64,000 bases of DNA, taken from positions 62,001-126,000 of the forward strand of contig NZ_RQFA01000073.1 of assembly GCF_004770155.1 (NCBI RefSeq), in the 5' to 3' direction. Origin of the DNA: Leptospira gomenensis. Lineage in GTDB: Bacteria; Spirochaetota; Leptospiria; Leptospirales; Leptospiraceae. Shown here in pieces: positions 60,275-64,000 of this stretch; within the stretch, counting starts at the first letter, position 1; each line of letters begins with the position of its first letter. The translations under genes were made by a program, and so were the position numbers. A model generated the notes under the pieces. It saw only the letters and a program-made list of their open reading frames with translations, did not search any database and had not been told where the DNA came from.

Positions 60275-62554
60275 ATGACTACTCTCCTTTTATTTCTCTT
60301 CGGTCTTTTGTCCGCCGGCGCCGGCGCTTACACTCTTTTTAGGGAGAAGCCCGCGTCGAAGGATTCCGACTCATCTTCCGTTCCCGGAAAAGGAGGAATT
60401 CCAGGGAGCGACCCCGGTTCGGGGAAGGGAAGTTTTTCGCGGGAAGATCGAGGCAAGGAAATTCCCGTTTCTCCGGGTTCTCCCGTGGGAACTCCCCCTT
60501 CTTCGAGCGCGGGAGGGGAAGGAGGAGCTTCCGTCGGTGGCGGATACGGTGTTCCGACCGGGGAGCGAAGACCGGAGTCGAAGCTCGATTCTACAGATAC
60601 AAAATCCCACAAAGATCAATTTCCCGGTCTTCGGAAAAAACCCAAACTCGATCTCAAGCATAAGGTTGACGATATCATTCGGACGAATTCTAAATTCGCC
60701 AATCATAGGCGTCCCTTGATCAACGCGGAAGCGCTGGTTGATAAGGAAAGTTACAACGGCGCATTAGAAATTTATAAAAGAACAAAGGCAAGGGTTCCGG
60801 ATCAAGAGATTCAGGAGAAGATCCAAGAGAATATCGACCAAATCCAAGCTCATCTGGAAAACGACGAAGAGGAAGTTTATCGGCCGGAAAATTATGACGG
60901 ACCTCCGATTCCTCTGGGTGATTTAGTTCGAGCGATCAAAGACATCAGCGAATCGTTAGGAGACACCATCTCGAAAGGTTTTGGGAATCCGATTTCCCTT
61001 CCAGGTTCGCCGTTTGATCCTGGAGCGATTCCCGGTCCTCCGACATCTTCGGGGAGTTTTCCCTCCGGTCCGGTTTCCTATCATGTTTTTAGTCCTGGTC
61101 CTGCTTTCCCTCCGGGGAGTATTCCTCCGACAGGGGCAGGCTCCGGCGCGGGTTCGGGGGGCGGCGGGGATGTCGGACCTGTCTCTTTTCTTCCCTCGTT
61201 CCCGGGTGCGGGAGGAGGGGCTTCCGGCGGGGGAGCAAGTGGAGCCGGTGGTGTAGGATCTCCTTCTTCCGATCCTTTCGGAGGGGACGGCTTTCCCAGT
61301 GATGATTTTTCCGGAGGAGATGCGGGAACTCCGTCTTCTCGCGGATCCGCCGGCGGCTTTTCCGGGGCGGGAACTCCCGGAAGCGCTTCCGGAGGTGGTG
61401 GCCCGCGCGGTGGGAGCCCTGGTCCCGGCGGAAGTGGCGGTGTAGGATCTCCTTTCGATGATGGATCGGGCGGCGTCGATGCGGGAACTCCCCCGCGGAA
61501 CGATTTTCGAGAATACCTGGATCCGAACGCAATGGATCTTCCGGAAGATACGTTTTTTTCGGAAGAGTGGGACAAATTCAAAGACCTTCCTCTGGTCGAT
61601 CGCAGAACCGGAGAAAGCCGTCGATCCGGAGGAGAGCGACGAGGTCAGGATCCCAATCGAAACGATCGTCGAAAAGGGGACGATCGCCGCAAAGAGGATC
61701 TCTTTCAACTCAGGGACGATTACCTCAAACAAAAGGAAGAACAGAAAAAACGGGAAAGAGCGGAGGCTCCTCCCGAACCGCAGCAGACCCTCGAACCGGC
61801 GGATATGGATTGGCCGGAAACTCCTCCGCGGGACGACTTGCCCCCTTTTCTGGCTCCGGTCGTTCCGAAAATCGAACTCGTACCGATCCGTCTTCCGGAT
61901 CCTGAGGATAAAACCGTTCGTCCTGAAACGGAACCTCCCCCTCCCACCTCAGCGCCGTTAGGCGAACTCAAGCTGGAAACTGCGGCCCCGGCCGACGGGG
62001 CGACGAAGGACGTTACTCCGGTAGAACTTCCTAAAATAGGACTTCCTGATCCAGTCTATCAGAAAACCGACGAAGCCGTACCGGAAATTCCGCACCTGGC
62101 TTCGCCCGGAGCCGGAGAGGACGAAGCTCCCGAAATAGAGTTGGTCGAAGGGGGTTTGGAGCCGTTCGGAGAGGAACAAGAGGATTCGGGAGAAGAATCC
62201 GGCACAGGACCGAAGGAAGAGGAGCCCCGTATGATCCACGGGATCCTCGAACTCAAACCTCCGGAAGTGGACGACGCGCCCTTTTTGACATTGACGTACG
62301 ACTTCGGAAAAATTCCTCACGCGTTTAAACTTTCGAAGAATTATAGTATTATGGAATACTCATACTATAAGTACAAACCGATGCTGGTCAAAGCGCAGGA
62401 ATTCGCGCGCAGAAAAATGCTCAAAAACGCGCTCAACTATTACCGTGTGATCAAATCGCAGAACATTCCGCCCGAATTGAGAAAGATGATCAACCGCAAC
62501 ATCAAGGATATCACCGAATTTATGGAAAAATATCTGATGGCCAAGGGCGGTTGA
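60275..62554 (+). CDS. Membrane-anchored Gly/Pro/Asp-rich protein with helical ends
   Basis: Large unrecognised protein, 759 aa. N-terminal helix MTTLLLFLFGLLSAGAGAYT anchors it, followed by a Ser/Gly/Pro linker; a small helical domain with TPR-like features (RRPLINAEALVDKESYNGAL, about 145-190); a long Gly/Ser/Pro low-complexity stretch (about 230-430); an acidic, charged Arg/Asp middle (RRTGESRRSGGERRGQDPNR); a Pro/Glu-rich segment; and a C-terminal helical domain (LVKAQEFARRKMLKNALNYY, 700-759) related to the first. The ends resemble each other, the middle looks disordered. Role unknown, perhaps a spanning or scaffold protein. Confidence 0.6.
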   Translation: MTTLLLFLFGLLSAGAGAYTLFREKPASKDSDSSSVPGKGGIPGSDPGSGKGSFSREDRGKEIPVSPGSPVGTPPSSSAGGEGGASVGGGYGVPTGERRPESKLDSTDTKSHKDQFPGLRKKPKLDLKHKVDDIIRTNSKFANHRRPLINAEALVDKESYNGALEIYKRTKARVPDQEIQEKIQENIDQIQAHLENDEEEVYRPENYDGPPIPLGDLVRAIKDISESLGDTISKGFGNPISLPGSPFDPGAIPGPPTSSGSFPSGPVSYHVFSPGPAFPPGSIPPTGAGSGAGSGGGGDVGPVSFLPSFPGAGGGASGGGASGAGGVGSPSSDPFGGDGFPSDDFSGGDAGTPSSRGSAGGFSGAGTPGSASGGGGPRGGSPGPGGSGGVGSPFDDGSGGVDAGTPPRNDFREYLDPNAMDLPEDTFFSEEWDKFKDLPLVDRRTGESRRSGGERRGQDPNRNDRRKGDDRRKEDLFQLRDDYLKQKEEQKKRERAEAPPEPQQTLEPADMDWPETPPRDDLPPFLAPVVPKIELVPIRLPDPEDKTVRPETEPPPPTSAPLGELKLETAAPADGATKDVTPVELPKIGLPDPVYQKTDEAVPEIPHLASPGAGEDEAPEIELVEGGLEPFGEEQEDSGEESGTGPKEEEPRMIHGILELKPPEVDDAPFLTLTYDFGKIPHAFKLSKNYSIMEYSYYKYKPMLVKAQEFARRKMLKNALNYYRVIKSQNIPPELRKMINRNIKDITEFMEKYLMAKGG

Positions 62555-62577
62555 TCCGTCTTCCCGATTCCCCTTTT

Positions 62578-63654
62578 TTAGTATTTTGTAGAAAGATCCT
62601 TGCCGCTTTCCGGAGAACTTTCCAGGGAAAAATATCGATGGATGTTGAACCCGATCGTCCAATCCTTTTTGTCGTAGTCGTAGTCCGCACCACGCAATAA
62701 CTGAGTGTGCGCTATCGTCCGACTGTTCGTGACGAAAAACTGAAACACGTGCCCTCCCGTCTCGAAATCCACTCCGAAACTCAAAGGAACGGACATGTAT
62801 TCGACAGGTTTGGAAAGAAGGATATTGTTGATTACCGCATCGATCGTTCTTCCTCTTGCGATGAGGTCGTTTATCTCCGAGGAGGTGAATTCAGTTCCGT
62901 TGAGTTTTGTCTTTCTGTCCTCGGCTTCGTACGATTCCCCGATATAATCCCGTTTAGGCGAAAGGATCGTTCCGAAAGTGAAATCCAATCTCTTAAAGAC
63001 GTGAATCCGGAACGAAACGTCCAAGCCGGCACGATCGTTAGAAAGACGGTCCTTTACAAAATTACGATGTACGAATATAGGAGACAGCTGCAAAGAGAAC
63101 ACGTCTCCGAAACGACGGGAAATCAAAAACGAAGCCAACATACTTTGACGATCCCGGTCGGTCAGTTCGTACGTGTTCCATTTTTTTTCCAATTCGGAAT
63201 CCAAAACACCGGAACCCGTGGAGGGGCGAAGATAAGGACCGTAGAACCGTTTTTGTTCCTCCGTTTCCTGTCCGAAAACCCCGAAAAAACTCACCGTAAC
63301 GGGAAAGGAGGAATCCTGGGTCAAAAGACGAACCTTGCCGCGGGCCTCGTATGTTTTCTGAAAGGAGGTTCTTGCGACTCCGACCGTGATCCGATCGGTG
63401 ATTCCGTAATCCAAGGAAAGTTGCGTGTTGGCTCCGTTGTCCAAACCCAAAAAATCGTAGGAAGCGGCTTTGGCGTTTCCGAATCTGTGATTGATCCGAA
63501 AATCCAAACCTTGTTTTCCCACGTCTTCGGTGCTCGGCATATGAATCAAACTGCTTCCTAAAAATGCGGACTTTCTTTGTTCCTGCGCGGAAAGGCCGAA
63601 GACGTAAAAACACACGAATAGAAATACGACGATCGTTCTACACGACTTCTTCAT
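62578..63654 (-). CDS. Outer-membrane beta-barrel candidate (DUF5777-like)
   Basis: Exported protein of 358 aa. Start 63654 (MKKSCRTIV, signal peptide to about LSA-QEQR) is chosen because its ATG overlaps the stop of the upstream YceI gene (ATGA); the ATG at 63669 is an alternative. The mature part alternates hydrophobic and polar residues in short strands ([39 protein letters not shown]) and ends without the usual C-terminal Phe (last residue Tyr). It resembles DUF5777 outer-membrane proteins. Probably co-transcribed with the YceI gene. Confidence 0.75.
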   Translation of the reverse strand: MKKSCRTIVVFLFVCFYVFGLSAQEQRKSAFLGSSLIHMPSTEDVGKQGLDFRINHRFGNAKAASYDFLGLDNGANTQLSLDYGITDRITVGVARTSFQKTYEARGKVRLLTQDSSFPVTVSFFGVFGQETEEQKRFYGPYLRPSTGSGVLDSELEKKWNTYELTDRDRQSMLASFLISRRFGDVFSLQLSPIFVHRNFVKDRLSNDRAGLDVSFRIHVFKRLDFTFGTILSPKRDYIGESYEAEDRKTKLNGTEFTSSEINDLIARGRTIDAVINNILLSKPVEYMSVPLSFGVDFETGGHVFQFFVTNSRTIAHTQLLRGADYDYDKKDWTIGFNIHRYFSLESSPESGKDLSTKY

Positions 63655-64000
63655 TCTTTCCGAGTCCATAGGATCGAAGTTTCTATTTTGATCTTCTCGT
63701 TCAGTTTAAGAATTACGAGTTTCGGAATTTCTATTTTAAAATCGGTGAGAAGGATTTCGAAATCCGCGCGGACCAACAGATCCTTTTCCCGTTCCTCGAA
63801 ACTTCCCTGAACTCGGAGATTCTTTTTGACGACGCCGTGTAACGTAAAATCTCCTTCCACTACGACCGTTTTGGAAGCTCGGTCGTAACGTACGATCGAA
63901 CCGTGAAACGTCGCCGCGGGGAAACGATCCGTTTCCAGATAATTCTCGTGCATGTGCCCGTTCATCAGTTTGTTCGGAACGTTGAGGTCGTTTAGATCCG
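63651..64000 (-). CDS. YceI family protein (cut by the window's right edge)
   Basis: C-terminal part of a second YceI-type protein. The visible sequence [20 protein letters not shown], then [20 protein letters not shown] and [13 protein letters not shown] matches the YceI lipocalin-like fold, and the frame runs without a stop into the window boundary, so the true start lies outside. Ends in the ATGA overlap with the barrel gene, implying a two-gene unit of a periplasmic ligand-binding protein and an outer-membrane protein. Confidence 0.8.
   Translation of the reverse strand, partial: DLNDLNVPNKLMNGHMHENYLETDRFPAATFHGSIVRYDRASKTVVVEGDFTLHGVVKKNLRVQGSFEEREKDLLVRADFEILLTDFKIEIPKLVILKLNEKIKIETSILWTRKE

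Overview
The window reads as a chromosomal segment of a spirochaete of the genus Leptospira. This is inferred from the dense set of spirochaete-style lipoproteins (loose lipoboxes such as LHC, FTDC, HHC), several families I know mainly from leptospires (a lipoprotein resembling TIGR04452, two YceI proteins, CASTOR/POLLUX-like channel), the nuoABCDEFHJKLMN layout and the repeats. Base composition looks mid-40s % GC by eye (not computed), which would fit a high-GC species of the pathogen-related clades better than L. interrogans. The species cannot be fixed from sequence alone.

Layout. 0.1-9.7 kb: secreted ankyrin-repeat protein, an attC-like hairpin, an orphan adenine-N6 DNA methyltransferase, a DUF2461 protein, a lipoprotein, a CASTOR/POLLUX-like channel and a leftward operon (CsgG-like lipoprotein, MaoC hydratase, MarR regulator, DUF3995 membrane protein). 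9.8-21.5 kb: one tightly coupled operon for respiratory complex I that lacks nuoG and nuoI. 21.5-31 kb: accessory-looking zone with three copies of an interspersed structured repeat (A 21496, B 27420, C 30465), two of which carry arrays of a roughly 47-bp unit. Between them lie small acidic and lipoprotein genes, a nitrilase-family enzyme, a histone H1-tailed protein, a lipase-like hydrolase, an INSIG-like membrane protein, ThiL and a YceI protein. 31-35.3 kb: housekeeping genes rplM-rpsI and alaS-yajQ. 35.5-46.8 kb: envelope and secreted proteins, including a pair of M16 peptidase-like proteins (one catalytic, one lacking the zinc motif), an MBL-fold hydrolase, an O-methyltransferase and a cell-wall amidase. 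46.9-49.2 kb: a RetSat/CrtI-like oxidoreductase divergent from a TetR regulator, with an inverted repeat between them. 49.3-58.7 kb: signalling block with a membrane-bound sigma-54-type AAA+ regulator that lacks GAFTGA, a multi-PAS histidine kinase, a lone receiver, a receiver-kinase hybrid, a receiver-EAL protein and a conserved unknown. 58.9-64 kb: DoxX-like protein, tRNA-Leu(CAA), thioesterase, a large Gly/Pro-rich membrane-anchored protein, an outer-membrane barrel candidate and a YceI protein cut by the window edge.

The most unusual items are the structured repeat family with its 47-bp arrays (and diverged two-unit relatives near 7.2 and 59.3 kb), the lone attC-like hairpin, the INSIG-like protein, the complex I operon that keeps NuoE/NuoF but omits NuoG/NuoI, and the AAA+ regulator with a degenerate sigma-54 contact loop. 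All functional statements rest on motif recognition by eye; no database search was run.
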